In this document: in pieces, positions 26,108 through 35,573 of the stretch
How positions within the stretch are numbered: the first letter of the stretch is position 1
Layout: every line of letters starts with the position of its first letter
Source: Bacteroidia bacterium
Lineage (GTDB): Bacteria > Bacteroidota > Bacteroidia > B-17B0 > Aurantibacillaceae
Assembly: GCA_016787705.1 (NCBI GenBank)
Contig: JAEUTP010000015.1
Location: forward strand, 186,001-250,000
Reading direction: 5' to 3'
DNA: 64,000 bases
Notes under the pieces: model-generated
Seen by the model: only the letters and a program-made list of their open reading frames with translations
Database searches by the model: none
Told to the model about the DNA's origin: nothing
Made by a program: the position numbers and the translations under genes

Positions 26108-27265
26108 ATGCCCATCTATCATAAACTAGGAAAGATTCCACCAAAACGCCATACCGTTTTTAAAAGTGAAAAAGGAAATCATTATTACGAACAGCTTTTT
26201 GGCACCGAGGGCTTTAGTGGTATGGATTCTTTGCTTTACCATACACATCGCCCTACACAAGTAAAAGAAATTTTAAAAAGCTATTCGGTTGAACCAAAAA
26301 TTGCTATTGGTAAAAACATTAAAGCTTTATTATTAAAAGGTTTTGAAATTAAACCTGTAGAGGATTATTTAGAAAGCCGCAAAACACTTTTAATAAACAG
26401 CGATTGCGCTATTGGCCTTGCAGCGCCTACAAAAAGCCAGACAAACTATTTTTATAAAAATGCAGACGCAGATGAAATGTTATTCATCCATAAAGGAAAA
26501 GGCACTTTAAAAACCTTTATGGGAAACATTAATTTTGAGTATGGTGATTATTTGATCATTCCACGCGGTATGATTTATCAAATGCATTTTGAAACAAGTG
26601 ATAACCGTTTATTATTTTGCGAAAGCCACTCACCTTATTACACCCCAAAACGCTATAAGAACTCACAAGGTCAGTTATTAGAGCATTCACCATTTTGCGA
26701 GCGCGATTATAAATTACCAACCGAATTAGAAACGCATGATGAAAAAGGTGATTTTATTGTGAAGATAAAAAAAGAAGGCATGATGCATGAATTGGTTTAT
26801 GCAACACATCCTTTTGATGTTGTGGGTTGGGATGGTTACAATTTTCCATGGGGTTTTTCAATTCATAATTTTGAACCCATCACAGGTCGTGTACATCAAC
26901 CACCACCGGTACACCAAACCTTTGAAACAAACAGTTTTGTAGTGTGCAGTTTTTGCCCGCGTGTATATGATTACCATCCGTTGGCAATTCCTGCTCCATA
27001 CAACCATAGTAATATTGATAGCGACGAGGTACTGTATTATGTAGATGGTGATTTTATGAGTCGCAACAATATTGAACAAGGTCATATTACATTACATCCT
27101 AAAGGCATTCCTCATGGTCCCGCACCTGGCGCAATGGAGCGCAGCATTGGGCAGAAAGATACGCAGGAATTAGCTGTAATGATAGATACCTTCCGCCCTT
27201 TGATGGTAACCGAAGACGCTATGGGAATTGATGACGGGAAATATTACAAAAGCTGGGTTGAATAA
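26108..27265 (+). CDS. hmgA: Homogentisate 1,2-dioxygenase
   Basis: 385 aa. The iron enzyme opens the ring of homogentisate to maleylacetoacetate in tyrosine and phenylalanine breakdown. The cupin-type core is complete; the likely Fe ligands are His300 (APYNHSN), Glu307 (SDEVLYY) and His336 (GIPHGP), and GRVHQPPPVHQTFET and FCPRVYDYHP are conserved. The length and sequence fit the shorter bacterial type rather than the about 440-residue animal type. No other gene of the pathway (hydroxyphenylpyruvate dioxygenase, fumarylacetoacetase) is in the window. Confidence 0.95.
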   Translation: MPIYHKLGKIPPKRHTVFKSEKGNHYYEQLFGTEGFSGMDSLLYHTHRPTQVKEILKSYSVEPKIAIGKNIKALLLKGFEIKPVEDYLESRKTLLINSDCAIGLAAPTKSQTNYFYKNADADEMLFIHKGKGTLKTFMGNINFEYGDYLIIPRGMIYQMHFETSDNRLLFCESHSPYYTPKRYKNSQGQLLEHSPFCERDYKLPTELETHDEKGDFIVKIKKEGMMHELVYATHPFDVVGWDGYNFPWGFSIHNFEPITGRVHQPPPVHQTFETNSFVVCSFCPRVYDYHPLAIPAPYNHSNIDSDEVLYYVDGDFMSRNNIEQGHITLHPKGIPHGPAPGAMERSIGQKDTQELAVMIDTFRPLMVTEDAMGIDDGKYYKSWVE

Positions 27266-27304
27266 TTAATAATTCTAACCACTAAAATTCAAAGCCGGAT
27301 AAAT

Positions 27305-29554
27305 ATGAAAAATAAAATCGCTTTTCTGTTTATCTGGCTTTTTTCATTTAATTTTTTAGCCCAGGATAAAACATTAGATTCTTTAAAGTTAGCGCTAAAA
27401 AAAATTCCTGATCTTAATGCAACAGCGCCTAATGATACGTTGGCACTTTATCTTTTAAATCGTTTGGCAGAAGCTGCGCCAGATGGTGAATGGGAAGGAT
27501 ATAATGAACAATTATACAACCTTGCTCTTTTAAAAAGTAAAACCGCAACAAAAAACAATAAAGCTGTTAAACGTTATTTAGGCTCTGCCCTTAATAATAA
27601 AGGTTTTGGTTTTATAGGAAAAGATAAAACCCTTGCGCTTGAAAATTACAATAAAGCCTTAGAGGTTTATAAAGAAATTGATAATAAGCCGGGAGTTGCA
27701 GCAGTGCTAACCAACATGGCAGCTATCTACAAAACAAGTGGTGAAATAGAAAAAGCAATTGAGTATAACATGCAGGCAATGGCCACCTGTGAACAAACGG
27801 GCGATGAAAAAACGCTGGCCAAAACGCTAAACAATGTTGCGTTGATATATCACAGTCAGGGTAATATTGCGGGCGCATTGGATTTTCTTTTTCGCTCATT
27901 AAAGATCCGTGAAAAGTTACAAGACACTCTCAGCATTTCTAACGTGTATCTTAATCTTGGTTTAATGTATACGGCACAAAATAAAAAAAACAAATCGTTG
28001 GAATATTATTTAAAAGCATTGGCTATTCGCCAGCAAAAAAAAGATAATAATGGTGCCGCTACTGTTTTAAATAATATTGGCCAATTATACTCGCAGGCAG
28101 GTATGTACGATTCTGCACTTTATTATTTGGATAAGGGATTAATTATAAAACGAAGCGCCCAGGAAAAACAGGGACTAGTATACGCTTTAAATGCTTTAGG
28201 ACTTGTGTATGTAAAACTTGAGCAGCCTGAAAAAGCGTTGGAATATTATGAAGAAGCACTACAATTAGCCTTAACAAGAAACGATAAACAATCGGTAACA
28301 ACATTGTATTCGAGCATTGGCGGTATTTATTTCAGGAAAGGAAATATTGCTAAGGCAGAAGAATATGGAAAGCTGTCGCTAAAAAATTCGCAGGAAATGG
28401 GTTATCCTAAAAATCTTTACTTAAGTAGTAATTTACTTTACATGATTTATCGTTCGCAAGGCAAACACAAAGAGGCTTTGCAGATGTATGAATTAAGTGT
28501 GAAAATGAATGATAGTATTAATAACCAGGAAGCCCGTAAAGCAGATATTCAAAAACAATTTCAATATGAATATGAAAAAAAGGCCTCTGCTGATAGTTTA
28601 AAAATTGCAGAAGAAAAAAAAGTAACCGCAGCGCAATTAAAACAGGAAAAAACACAGCGTTACGCACTGTATGGAGGCCTGGCGCTTGTTGCCTTATTTG
28701 CTGTTTTTATGTTTAACCGTTTTAGAGTAACTAACAGGCAAAAACAAATTATAGAAATTAAAGAACAGGAAACTCAGCACCAGAAAAAAGTTGTAGAAGA
28801 AAAAAATAAAGAAATAACAGATAGTATAACCTATGCAAAACGCATACAGGAAGCCATTTTACCGCCACAGGATTTTGTGAACGAATTTTTACCTGATAAT
28901 TTTATTTTATATAAACCAAAAGATCTGGTGGCCGGCGATTTTTACTGGATGGAAGTTGTTGATGAAAAGATATTTATTGCGGCAGCAGATTCAACCGGCC
29001 ATGGCGTGCCGGGAGCACTTGTATCTGTAGTTTGTAGTAATGCCTTGAACCGTGCATTAAAAGAATTTAATTTAACCGACACCGGTAAACTACTTGATAA
29101 AACAAGGGGGTTGGTTTTGGAAACATTCGCAAAAAGTAGCGAACAGGTAAAAGATGGTATGGATATTTCGCTGTTGTGCATTGATAAAAAAAACAGCACA
29201 GCGTTTTGGAGCGGTGCAAATAATCCACTTTGGAAAATCTCAACAAATAATTTATCAGAAATAAAAGCAGATAAACAGCCTATCGGCAAGACCGATCAGC
29301 CAAAACCTTTTACAACACACAGTATGCAAATAAGTAGTGGCGAGATATTTTATTTATTTACCGATGGCTTTGCGGATCAGTTTGGTGGCGATAAAGGAAA
29401 GAAATTCAAATACCAGCAATTAAAAGATCTATTGGTAGACATCAATAAGAAATCGTTAAGCGAACAGCATAAAATTCTGTCAGAAAAATTTGATGCCTGG
29501 AAGGGAAAATTAGAACAGGTAGACGATGTTTGTATTGTTGGAATAAAGATCTAA
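27305..29554 (+). CDS. TPR-transmembrane-SpoIIE phosphatase
   Basis: 749 aa. Signal peptide (ending FNFLAQ), a periplasmic run of about nine TPR units (about 40-430), one membrane segment at about 453-473 (YGGLALVALFAVFMF), a coiled coil (about 475-515) and a cytoplasmic PP2C/SpoIIE phosphatase domain (about 520-749) with AGDFYW (near 543), DSTGHGVPG (near 561), FTDG (near 685) and DDVC (near 740), the metal-binding Asp residues. This layout suggests a sensor that signals by dephosphorylating anti-sigma-antagonist-type partners. A relative with the same plan lies at 30578-32674, across trpS. Its last 4 bases overlap those of trpS (convergent). Confidence 0.9.
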   Translation: MKNKIAFLFIWLFSFNFLAQDKTLDSLKLALKKIPDLNATAPNDTLALYLLNRLAEAAPDGEWEGYNEQLYNLALLKSKTATKNNKAVKRYLGSALNNKGFGFIGKDKTLALENYNKALEVYKEIDNKPGVAAVLTNMAAIYKTSGEIEKAIEYNMQAMATCEQTGDEKTLAKTLNNVALIYHSQGNIAGALDFLFRSLKIREKLQDTLSISNVYLNLGLMYTAQNKKNKSLEYYLKALAIRQQKKDNNGAATVLNNIGQLYSQAGMYDSALYYLDKGLIIKRSAQEKQGLVYALNALGLVYVKLEQPEKALEYYEEALQLALTRNDKQSVTTLYSSIGGIYFRKGNIAKAEEYGKLSLKNSQEMGYPKNLYLSSNLLYMIYRSQGKHKEALQMYELSVKMNDSINNQEARKADIQKQFQYEYEKKASADSLKIAEEKKVTAAQLKQEKTQRYALYGGLALVALFAVFMFNRFRVTNRQKQIIEIKEQETQHQKKVVEEKNKEITDSITYAKRIQEAILPPQDFVNEFLPDNFILYKPKDLVAGDFYWMEVVDEKIFIAAADSTGHGVPGALVSVVCSNALNRALKEFNLTDTGKLLDKTRGLVLETFAKSSEQVKDGMDISLLCIDKKNSTAFWSGANNPLWKISTNNLSEIKADKQPIGKTDQPKPFTTHSMQISSGEIFYLFTDGFADQFGGDKGKKFKYQQLKDLLVDINKKSLSEQHKILSEKFDAWKGKLEQVDDVCIVGIKI

Positions 29555-30525
29555 CTATATCCCAGCACTTCGCGTACCTGTTTTAATTTTTCGTTGGCCA
29601 TTTTCATTGCCTTTGCTTCACCAATAGCCAATTCTTTTTCAAGCAAAGCAGTATTAGACATTAAATGATCAAATGTTTTACGTTGCTCTTTAAATTTTTC
29701 TAAGATCAATTCCAACAATGCTGTTTTTGCATGACCATATCCAAAATTGCCTGCAAGGTATTTATTGCGCAGATCTTCTGTTTGTTCTTTACTGCCTAAA
29801 AGCTTGTATAGTTTAAATGTATTATCTGTATCAGGATCTTTAGGATCTTCTAATGATTTGCTGTCGCTTACAATACTCATTACTACTTTTTTTAATTCCT
29901 TCTCAGGTAAAAAAACATTAATAAAGTTATTGTAGGACTTGCTCATTTTCTGTCCGTCAATGCCCGGCACTATCATCACCCGTTCATCTACTTTTCCTTC
30001 AGGTACAACTAAAATTTCTTTGCCAAGTTTATTGTTAAAGGCTTTTGCAATATCGGCCGCAATTTCCAAATGTTGCATCTGATCTTTACCAACCGGTACA
30101 TATTTGGCATCATACAATAAAATATCGGCGGCCATTAAAACCGGGTAAGTAAATAAACCAGCATTAACATCGCTTAAACGATCGCTTTTATCTTTGAACG
30201 AATGCGCGTTGGCCAACATGGGGTAAGGCGTAAAGCAATTTAAATACCACGTAAGCTCGGTAACCTGTGGCACGCGGCTTTGACGGTAAAAAACAGTTTT
30301 ATCGGGATCCAGACCAAACGCTAACCAGGTTGCCGCAACAGCATTAGTACTTTGTTTTATAAAATCAGCATCTTTTTTACTTGTTAAAGTGTGAAGGTCT
30401 GCGATAAAAAAGAGACTGTCATTTTTTTCATCTCGGCTTAATTCAATAGCCGGTAATATTGCGCCTAAAATATTGCCAAGGTGCGGAACGTTTGTGCTTT
30501 GTATGCCTGTTAAAATGCGTGCCAT
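29551..30525 (-). CDS. trpS: Tryptophanyl-tRNA synthetase
   Basis: 324 aa, class Ic synthetase charging tRNA-Trp. HIGH-type motif PHLGNI (residues 14-19) and KMSKS as QKMSKSYNN (about 195) are intact. Length and spacing match bacterial TrpRS. It lies between two SpoIIE phosphatase genes; its stop overlaps the convergent plus-strand phosphatase and it follows the minus-strand phosphatase by 52 bases. Confidence 0.97.
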   Translation of the reverse strand: MARILTGIQSTNVPHLGNILGAILPAIELSRDEKNDSLFFIADLHTLTSKKDADFIKQSTNAVAATWLAFGLDPDKTVFYRQSRVPQVTELTWYLNCFTPYPMLANAHSFKDKSDRLSDVNAGLFTYPVLMAADILLYDAKYVPVGKDQMQHLEIAADIAKAFNNKLGKEILVVPEGKVDERVMIVPGIDGQKMSKSYNNFINVFLPEKELKKVVMSIVSDSKSLEDPKDPDTDNTFKLYKLLGSKEQTEDLRNKYLAGNFGYGHAKTALLELILEKFKEQRKTFDHLMSNTALLEKELAIGEAKAMKMANEKLKQVREVLGYS

Positions 30526-30577
30526 AATTGTATTGCAAATGTAATATTTTAATTGGTTGAAATGGGAGCTTTATTTT

Positions 30578-32674
30578 TTACGATAAACGTATGGAGATGA
30601 AGGTTACATCATCTGTTTGTTCTACGTTGCTTTTCCATGATTCAAAAAGATATTTAAACCTTTGCTCCTGCTCATTTACAGGCAGCGAAGCCGTTTGGTG
30701 TATAAATTCCTGTAATTGTTTGCTCATGAATTTTTTTCCTTTTGGCCCACCAAACTGATCGGGTACACCATCGGTAAACATATAAAATTGTGTTGGCGCA
30801 TCTATTTTAATTTCGTGTAAAATATAATTTACTTCCTGCGTATCATAAACACCGCCAATAGAATATTTATCGGCCTTATAAGTTTCAAGCCTATTGTTTT
30901 TGATCACATATAAGGGTCTTCCGGCACCCGCATAAACAACCTTTTTATTTTTTAGATCAATGCGTATCAAAGCAATATCCATCCCGTCTTTAGAAGCTCG
31001 TTGCTGCATGTTTTCATTTAAGGTTTTTACAACATGAAAATGCAGTTCTTTTAAGATGATATTAGGTGAATCTATTTTAGAGTTCAATACGATCTGGTTT
31101 AACAAACTATTGCCCAGCATACTCATCATGGCACCTGGTACACCATGACCGGTGCAATCTGCCACGGCATAATAAATAAAATTGTTGTTTTGCGCTATCC
31201 AGTAAAAATCACCACTAACAATGTCTTTAGGCTTAAAATAAATGAATGATTCGGGAAACAATGTTTTTGCAAGTTTTTCAGATGGAAGCACAGAGCCTTG
31301 AATTCTTTGAGCATAATTTATACTATCAGTAATTTCTTTGTTTTTATGCTGCAACTCTTCTTTTTGTTCTTCTATCTCATTTTTTTGTGATGCTAATAAA
31401 TTGTTATCTTTTTTCTTCTCTCTGAAACGGTAGATAAAAATAACACTCAATAGTAAAAGTAAAGCGGCAACAATGCCAATAAATAATTTTACGTAACGAT
31501 CTTTTTGAATTTTATTTTCTTTTAATTCTTTGTCTTGTATTAAAAACTGTATTTGTTGTTGCTTTTTTTCAGCTTCATATTTTGCTGAAAGCTCGTTTAT
31601 TGTTCTTATATTTTCTTCTTCGGCCAATTGCTCCATTATTTCTATCGTAGCACGAGAATATAGAACAGAGTTTTTATAATCTCCCAGGTTATCATAGGTA
31701 TCCATTAAATTTTTGGCTGCCTCAAGCATTTGTGATGGAATTTTTAATTTTTTTGAGATGGCAAAAGCTTTTTGAAAATAGGGCAGGGCTTCATTTGCTT
31801 TATTCGTTTGCAAATAGAGTTTTCCAATATAAAGGTTAGAAAGTTGTTCGCCGTATTCATCACCAATTGTTGTATTTATATCGTAGGCTTTCTTAATAAA
31901 TAACTCTGCTTCTTTATATAGTTTAAGGTTTAAAAGTGTAGAACCAAGATTTATATAACTTTCGGCTAAAAAACCCGGTTCGTTTAATTGTTCGATAATC
32001 GCTACAGATTTTTTTTGATAAAACAATGCAGAATCAAACATTCTTAAGTTTGAGAAGGCAAGGCCCACGTTATCTAGTGTAGAAATATATTGTCTGATAT
32101 CTTTTTGTGCGGAGGTAAAATTCAATGCGCGTTTATAAAATCTTACAGCGGCATTGTAATCGCTGCGGTAAAAATTAACCGATGCCAAATGTTCAAACCC
32201 ATTATGAAGTTTTAAAGTGTCTTTTTCTTTTTCAGCAAATTCTATACACTTATAAAAACATTTTGTGGCGTTTTCGTAGTTACCCATCCGCATGTGAATA
32301 AGACCCTCATAATCATAAACATTCGCATATTGTTCAACAACTTTATTATCAAAAGCAAAGGTTTTCGCACTATCAACATACATAAGTGCTGAATCGTGTT
32401 GGCCATGGGTTCGGTAAGTGCGGCAAAGCGCAAGGTAGGTTTTTACAACGGCAAACTTAAAATCATTTTTTTTAGCAAGTATAAGTGCGTATTTTGAAGT
32501 ATTTGAAGAAAGTTTAAAGTCTTTAGCGCGGTACTCAACCGCAAACGAGTCAAGCAATTTAATTTGGTCTTTAGTCTTTTTACCTGCTATTGCCTGTTTT
32601 ATATTTTGTGGCAGTGTTTGCCCGCTTGCGAGAAAAACGATATTTAACAAAAATATTATAAATGCGTGTTTCAT
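30578..32674 (-). CDS. TPR-transmembrane-SpoIIE phosphatase, second copy
   Basis: 698 aa, same plan as the 27305 protein: signal peptide (ending LASGQ), about eight TPR units in the periplasm, membrane segment at about 392-412 (LFIGIVAALLLLLSVIFIY), coiled coil, then SpoIIE domain with SGDFYW, DCTGHGVPGAMMS, FTDGVPDQFGG and TDDVTFIS. The phosphatase halves of the two proteins are clearly alike (for example FTDG-x2-DQFGG-x2-GKKF in both), but the TPR parts differ, so each probably senses its own input. Upstream (71 bases) is an FAD oxidoreductase gene on the same strand. Confidence 0.9.
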   Translation of the reverse strand: MKHAFIIFLLNIVFLASGQTLPQNIKQAIAGKKTKDQIKLLDSFAVEYRAKDFKLSSNTSKYALILAKKNDFKFAVVKTYLALCRTYRTHGQHDSALMYVDSAKTFAFDNKVVEQYANVYDYEGLIHMRMGNYENATKCFYKCIEFAEKEKDTLKLHNGFEHLASVNFYRSDYNAAVRFYKRALNFTSAQKDIRQYISTLDNVGLAFSNLRMFDSALFYQKKSVAIIEQLNEPGFLAESYINLGSTLLNLKLYKEAELFIKKAYDINTTIGDEYGEQLSNLYIGKLYLQTNKANEALPYFQKAFAISKKLKIPSQMLEAAKNLMDTYDNLGDYKNSVLYSRATIEIMEQLAEEENIRTINELSAKYEAEKKQQQIQFLIQDKELKENKIQKDRYVKLFIGIVAALLLLLSVIFIYRFREKKKDNNLLASQKNEIEEQKEELQHKNKEITDSINYAQRIQGSVLPSEKLAKTLFPESFIYFKPKDIVSGDFYWIAQNNNFIYYAVADCTGHGVPGAMMSMLGNSLLNQIVLNSKIDSPNIILKELHFHVVKTLNENMQQRASKDGMDIALIRIDLKNKKVVYAGAGRPLYVIKNNRLETYKADKYSIGGVYDTQEVNYILHEIKIDAPTQFYMFTDGVPDQFGGPKGKKFMSKQLQEFIHQTASLPVNEQEQRFKYLFESWKSNVEQTDDVTFISIRLS

Positions 32675-32745
32675 TTCTAATACAAACTTAAGAAAATATG
32701 TAAGCGGCTAAGCTATTTTAGCAAACAGTAATTAAAAGAAAATGT

Positions 32746-34320
32746 TTAAGCAAACAATTTATCGGCACAACGCTCACCATCCATAGCCGCGCTTACAATA
32801 CCCCCTGCATAACCGGCTCCTTCACCACAGGGAAAAAGATTTTTTAATTGGGGGTGATGTAAAAGGTCTTTATCTCGTGGAATACGCACCGGAGTTGAGG
32901 TGCGCGACTCTACACCAACTATTACCGCCTCATTGGTTAAATAGCCCCGCATTTTACCACCAAAGGCTTTAAAACCTTCTTTTAAAGCGGGGCCAATTAA
33001 TTTGCCAAGTACCTGTTGCATATCTACGCTTTTTAGGCCGGGCTGGTAACTGCAATCGGGTAAAGATGAACTGAATTTTGCATTTGTAAAATCAACTAAA
33101 CGTTGCGCGGGCGCTGTTTGTGTTTTACCGGCAAAACTCCATGCTTTTTTTTCAAGTTCTTTTTGAAATTCCAGCCCTGCCAAAGGACCAAAACTTTTAT
33201 ACGCCTCAAAATCGCTTAACTCTAAGCCAACAACAATTCCGCTGTTGGCGTATGGGTTATTACGTTTACTGGGACTCCAGCCGTTGGTAACCACTTCCTG
33301 CTGTGCCGTGGCACAAGGTGCGATGATACCACCTGGGCACATGCAAAACGAATACACGCCGCGGCCTTTTACCTGGTTAACCAAACTATAGCTGGCTGCC
33401 GGTAAAAAACCTCTTTTTTCAACAACCTCTTGCAGATTGCCGCAATGGTATTGAATTTTATCAATTAAAGCTTGTGGATGCTCGGCTCTTACACCTAAGG
33501 CAAACGGTTTGGCTTCAATTAAAATGGTTTTGCTGTTTAAAAGCTCGTAAATATCCCTTGCAGAGTGCCCGGTAGCCAATAGTAATTTTTGAACAGGAAT
33601 TTCCTGCTCGCCTTTTTCATTTAAAATGCGAATAGAAACGACAGTATCTTTTTTAGTCTTGAGATCAATCATTTTTGTATTGAAATGTATTTCGCCGCCA
33701 AATTTTAAAATGCTTTCTCTTATTTTTTCAATAAGCTGTGGTAATTTATTGGTACCAATATGCGGATGTGCGTCTACTAAAATTTCGTCGCTTGCTCCAT
33801 GATACACAAATGTTCTTAAGATCTTATCAATATCACCACGCTTGTTAGACCGAGTGTAAAGTTTGCCATCACTGTACGTTCCGGCACCGCCTTCGCCAAA
33901 ACAATAATTACTTTCGGGGTTTACAATATGTTCTTTATTTATAGCCGCAAGATCCCTTCTTCTGTCTTTTATATTTTTACCACGCTCAATAACTATTGGT
34001 TTTATTCCCAACTCTAAACAACGTAAGGCCGCAAATAAGCCGGCAGGTCCACTGCCAATAATATGACAGGTTTTTGTTGCGGAAGAAACATCATTATAAT
34101 TTACTTCAATATTTTCTAAGGGTAATGCTTCGTCAACAGAAGCTAAAACAGTTAAGTTAATTTCGATCTTTCGCGAACGCGCGTCAACGCTGCGTTTTAA
34201 GACCTTAATAAGCAGTGTTGAATTTTCGTTAAGATGAAGCTGCTGCGTTACTTCTTCTTTTAGCAGCTGTTCGTTAACTGCCGTTTGCGGACTAACCTTA
34301 AGTTGTATTTTTGTTTGCAT
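32746..34320 (-). CDS. FAD-dependent oxidoreductase, COG2509 type
   Basis: 524 aa. The N-terminal part (about 1-80) is basic and helical, followed by a dinucleotide-binding motif GSGPAGLFAALRCLELG and ERGKNIKDRRRDL, and a long FAD-binding domain ending with FPCGEGAGYAGGI and SAAMDGERCA. This is the uncharacterised FAD-dependent dehydrogenase group, close to the geranylgeranyl-reductase/HI0933-like fold; a substrate is not known. A short Cys-containing loop (CMCPGGIIAPCA) lies near the middle and is typical of the family. It follows porT by 38 bases, so both may be one transcript. Confidence 0.88.
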   Translation of the reverse strand: MQTKIQLKVSPQTAVNEQLLKEEVTQQLHLNENSTLLIKVLKRSVDARSRKIEINLTVLASVDEALPLENIEVNYNDVSSATKTCHIIGSGPAGLFAALRCLELGIKPIVIERGKNIKDRRRDLAAINKEHIVNPESNYCFGEGGAGTYSDGKLYTRSNKRGDIDKILRTFVYHGASDEILVDAHPHIGTNKLPQLIEKIRESILKFGGEIHFNTKMIDLKTKKDTVVSIRILNEKGEQEIPVQKLLLATGHSARDIYELLNSKTILIEAKPFALGVRAEHPQALIDKIQYHCGNLQEVVEKRGFLPAASYSLVNQVKGRGVYSFCMCPGGIIAPCATAQQEVVTNGWSPSKRNNPYANSGIVVGLELSDFEAYKSFGPLAGLEFQKELEKKAWSFAGKTQTAPAQRLVDFTNAKFSSSLPDCSYQPGLKSVDMQQVLGKLIGPALKEGFKAFGGKMRGYLTNEAVIVGVESRTSTPVRIPRDKDLLHHPQLKNLFPCGEGAGYAGGIVSAAMDGERCADKLFA

Positions 34321-34358
34321 AATTTAATGGAAGGATTTTATCCTTCAAATATTTATTC

Positions 34359-35120
34359 TTAACCTTCAAACGTAATGGTAAAAACTACCATGCGCGAACG
34401 TACTTTATCTAAACTATTTGTAAAGATACTGTTTTCGGGTCGTAATAAATTTCGTGTACCAATTAATAATTTCAGTTCTAATCCTAATTTAAAATATTCC
34501 AGATAAAAATCTGTGCCAGCCCCGGCGCTGTAATAAATATCATCCCGCTTTAATTTCACATTATCATCCAGCTGGTTGGGGCCACCTGTACTAACGCCCG
34601 CGGCTTTTTTACGGGAAGCCAGATCTAATGAATAACCGCCACCGCCAATTACGTAGGCACTAAAATTCCCTAAACGTTTGGATTGAATCTTGGCTTCTAA
34701 TGGCGCAAAAATAAAAGCAGATTCAACTAATTTTTGAAATATTTTAGAGCTATCGCGAGCCGCGTTAGATAAATAGTATTCTATTTTTCGCGAAGCAAAA
34801 CTAATGCTTGGCGTAAAGCGCAAACGCACATATTCGTGTATGCGCGCATCGCTCACAATACCAATAGCAAAGCCCGGGGCGGGGCGGGAGTAAATGGCTT
34901 TTATCCGGTAACGCGTAGTGCCAATAACCGTATCGGGAAATTGTGAATTGGGTTTTGGATTTAATCTAAAATCGGTGGAGTTGCCGGCAATGGTAAAACC
35001 AAAATGCAAGCGTTGCTTGTAGAATTTAGGCAGATGCACGCCGTAACCATCATTTTCTTGCGAAAAAGAAGTAAGAACAATTAAAAACGAGATGGCTATG
35101 AGGATGATCCTTTTCAGAAT
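34359..35120 (-). CDS. porT: T9SS outer-membrane protein PorT, non-AUG start
   Basis: PorT is a barrel needed for type IX secretion. The 253-aa chain shows family stretches such as QRLHFGFTIAGNSTDF near the start, DFYLEYFKLGLELK and a final strand RSRMVVFTITFEG. The signal peptide (KRIILIAISFLIVLTSFSQ) is in frame only from ATT at 35118-35120 (or CTG at 35115-35117); TAA is the codon just upstream, and the first ordinary start is a GTG at 35039, after the signal peptide. A TAACTTTA -7 element at 35154-35161 gives a short leader. So the gene seems to start on ATT or CTG, as infC does on ATT. A sequencing error is the other explanation. Confidence 0.82.
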   Translation of the reverse strand: MLKRIILIAISFLIVLTSFSQENDGYGVHLPKFYKQRLHFGFTIAGNSTDFRLNPKPNSQFPDTVIGTTRYRIKAIYSRPAPGFAIGIVSDARIHEYVRLRFTPSISFASRKIEYYLSNAARDSSKIFQKLVESAFIFAPLEAKIQSKRLGNFSAYVIGGGGYSLDLASRKKAAGVSTGGPNQLDDNVKLKRDDIYYSAGAGTDFYLEYFKLGLELKLLIGTRNLLRPENSIFTNSLDKVRSRMVVFTITFEG

Positions 35121-35153
35121 TTATATAACGAATGTTAAGTATTATAAATTGTG

Positions 35154-35161
35154 TAAAGTTA
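35154..35161 (-). promoter_or_regulatory. -7 element for porT
   Basis: TAACTTTA on the minus strand, about 33 bases before the ATT start. No TTTG at 19-21 bases upstream, so only half of the promoter is seen. Confidence 0.35.
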
Positions 35162-35206
35162 TTGATTTTGTTGAGTTTAATAATGCGTCAAACAAATAAA
35201 AAACCC

Positions 35207-35214
35207 TAAATTTG
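35207..35214 (+). promoter_or_regulatory. -7 element for panD, possible leaderless start
   Basis: TAAATTTG is a perfect TAnnTTTG, ending 7 bases before the ATG at 35222. Transcription would begin at or next to the start codon, so the mRNA may lack a leader. A -33 element is not evident. Confidence 0.45.
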
Positions 35215-35221
35215 CCACGTT

Positions 35222-35572
35222 ATGGAAATCCAGGTTTTAAAATCCAAACTACATTGTGTGACTGTTACACAGGCAGAATTGGATTATATTGGCAGCGTTA
35301 CTATTGATGAGGATCTTATGGATGCCGCAAATTTGATAGAGAATGAGCAGGTTCATATTTTAAATAAAAACAACGGTGAGCGCTTTATCACTTACGTAAT
35401 AAAAGGTGAAAGGGGCAGCGGCGTAATTTGTTTGAATGGCCCTGCAGCATTAAGGGTAAAATTAGGCGATGTGGTAATTATTATTTCTTACGCGAGCATG
35501 GATTTTGAAAAAGCAAAAATCTTTCGTCCCTGGGTTGTTTTTCCGGATACCAAAACCAATAAATTAAAATAA
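35222..35572 (+). CDS. panD: Aspartate 1-decarboxylase proenzyme
   Basis: 116 aa pyruvoyl enzyme that makes beta-alanine for pantothenate and CoA. The processing site Gly24-Ser25 (DYIGSVTID) is in the standard place; self-cleavage makes the pyruvoyl group on Ser25. Lys9 and other active-site residues and the NGPAA stretch are present. It starts a three-gene run; the next gene (GTG start) follows by one base. Confidence 0.97.
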   Translation: MEIQVLKSKLHCVTVTQAELDYIGSVTIDEDLMDAANLIENEQVHILNKNNGERFITYVIKGERGSGVICLNGPAALRVKLGDVVIIISYASMDFEKAKIFRPWVVFPDTKTNKLK

Positions 35573-35573
35573 G

